From Roseburia sp. CAG:303 (GTDB lineage: Bacteria; Bacillota; Clostridia; Lachnospirales; Lachnospiraceae), in assembly GCA_000437755.1 (NCBI GenBank), contig FR900117.1:1-7017 (forward strand): a stretch of 7,017 nt of DNA, in the 5' to 3' direction. Shown piece after piece: positions 6,497 through 7,017 of this stretch; the first letter of the stretch is position 1; every line of letters begins with the position of its first letter. Both the position numbers and the translations under genes were made by a program. The notes under the pieces are model-generated. The model ran no database searches, was not told the DNA's origin, and saw only the letters and a list, made by a program, of their open reading frames with translations.

Positions 6497-6988
6497 TTGC
6501 AAAAACAGATTACTGGAACGATGGTTTATTATTATCATGTCTGTGAAAGAAAATTATGGTATTTTTATCATGAAATTCAGATGGAATGGCAGAATGAAGA
6601 TGTAGCATTTGGAAAATTGCTGGATGAAAATTCTTATAAAAGGGATGAAAAGCATATTAATATTGATAATGTTATTAATATTGATTTTATCAGGGCAAAG
6701 GATATTTTACATGAAGTAAAGAAGAGCAATAAAATAGAAAAGGCATCTGTGTGGCAGGTAAAATATTATTTATATTATTTGAAAGAAAGAGGTGTAATAA
6801 AAGAAGCTGAAATTGATTATCCGCTATTAAAACAGACTGTGGAGATAAAACTCGAAGAAGGTGATGAAAGATATATCCGGGAAATGATCGATAAGATATA
6901 TAAAATTGTGGACAATAGTACGATACCGGAAGCAAAAAATATAAAAATATGTAAAAAATGTGCATATTATGATTTGTGTTTTATATAG
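6497..6988 (+). CDS. cas4: Cas4 RecB-like exonuclease with 4Fe-4S cluster (CRISPR adaptation)
   Basis: Cas4 works with Cas1-Cas2 to trim prespacer ends and ensure that new spacers come from PAM-flanked DNA in the right orientation. The 163-residue length is typical. Cluster cysteines are C16 in YYHVCERKLW and C152, C155, C161 in CKKCAYYDLC. The RecB/PD-(D/E)XK nuclease core is visible as D63 in NIDFI, then E73-V-K75 in LHEVKKS, and the QxxxY motif Q87-Y91. The usual motif I histidine (GxxxHE) reads GKLLDE (39-44) here, with Asp in the His position. The start is TTG 6497, chosen because AGAGGG (6484-6489) sits seven bases upstream; the first ATG, at 6521, lacks such a site. The gene lies 22 bases after cas3, the normal order before cas1 and cas2 in this subtype. 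Confidence 0.95.
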   Translation: MQKQITGTMVYYYHVCERKLWYFYHEIQMEWQNEDVAFGKLLDENSYKRDEKHINIDNVINIDFIRAKDILHEVKKSNKIEKASVWQVKYYLYYLKERGVIKEAEIDYPLLKQTVEIKLEEGDERYIREMIDKIYKIVDNSTIPEAKNIKICKKCAYYDLCFI

Positions 6989-7017
6989 CATATAGGTAAT
7001 TGCGAAACACTTAAATT

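Noticed and set aside
6985..7017. Start of a CRISPR repeat or leader at the right edge
   Set aside because: Twenty-nine bases contain no repeated unit and no end typical of a type I-B repeat that I can match, so an array cannot be claimed.

Overview
The window holds most of a type I-B CRISPR-Cas operon, subtype I-B 'Tneap' in the older naming. It probably comes from a low-GC Firmicute of class Clostridia, and a Lachnospiraceae-like gut anaerobe is my best guess. That guess rests on the AT-rich sequence (about one third GC by eye), AGA/AGG and ATA-rich codon use, strong AAGGAGG ribosome binding sites, and the gene order cas6-cas8b-cas7-cas5-cas3-cas4. No 16S or other taxonomic marker is present.

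Layout, all on the + strand: positions 1-65 are the end of something upstream plus the cas6 ribosome binding site. Then come cas6 (66-788), cas8b/cst1 (801-2180) with an in-frame internal small-subunit gene cas11 (1893-2180), cas7/cst2 (2193-3077), cas5 (3109-4197), cas3 (4207-6474) and cas4 (6497-6988). The last 29 bases carry no recognisable gene start. Intergenic gaps are 9-31 bases, so the genes are almost certainly one transcript. No promoter, terminator, CRISPR array, cas1 or cas2 lies inside the window. There is no gene-free stretch longer than about 65 bases.

How the genes work together: Cas6 cuts the pre-crRNA in its repeats. Cas8, Cas7, Cas5 and Cas11 then assemble around the mature crRNA as Cascade, with Cas7 as backbone, Cas5 capping the 5' handle, Cas8 as the large subunit that reads the PAM, and Cas11 as the small-subunit belly. 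Cas3 is recruited to the R-loop, where its HD nuclease and SF2 helicase degrade target DNA. Cas4 processes prespacer ends and selects for PAM during adaptation with Cas1-Cas2, which would have to be encoded downstream or elsewhere.

This is a known system type, not a new one. The points worth a second look are the clear internal start for Cas11 inside cas8b, a roughly 80-residue charged coiled-coil insertion in Cas5, and a 13-bp perfect hairpin spanning exactly ten codons of cas8b. A 9-base anti-Shine-Dalgarno match before an in-frame TTG inside cas3 could also start an HD-less Cas3 product.
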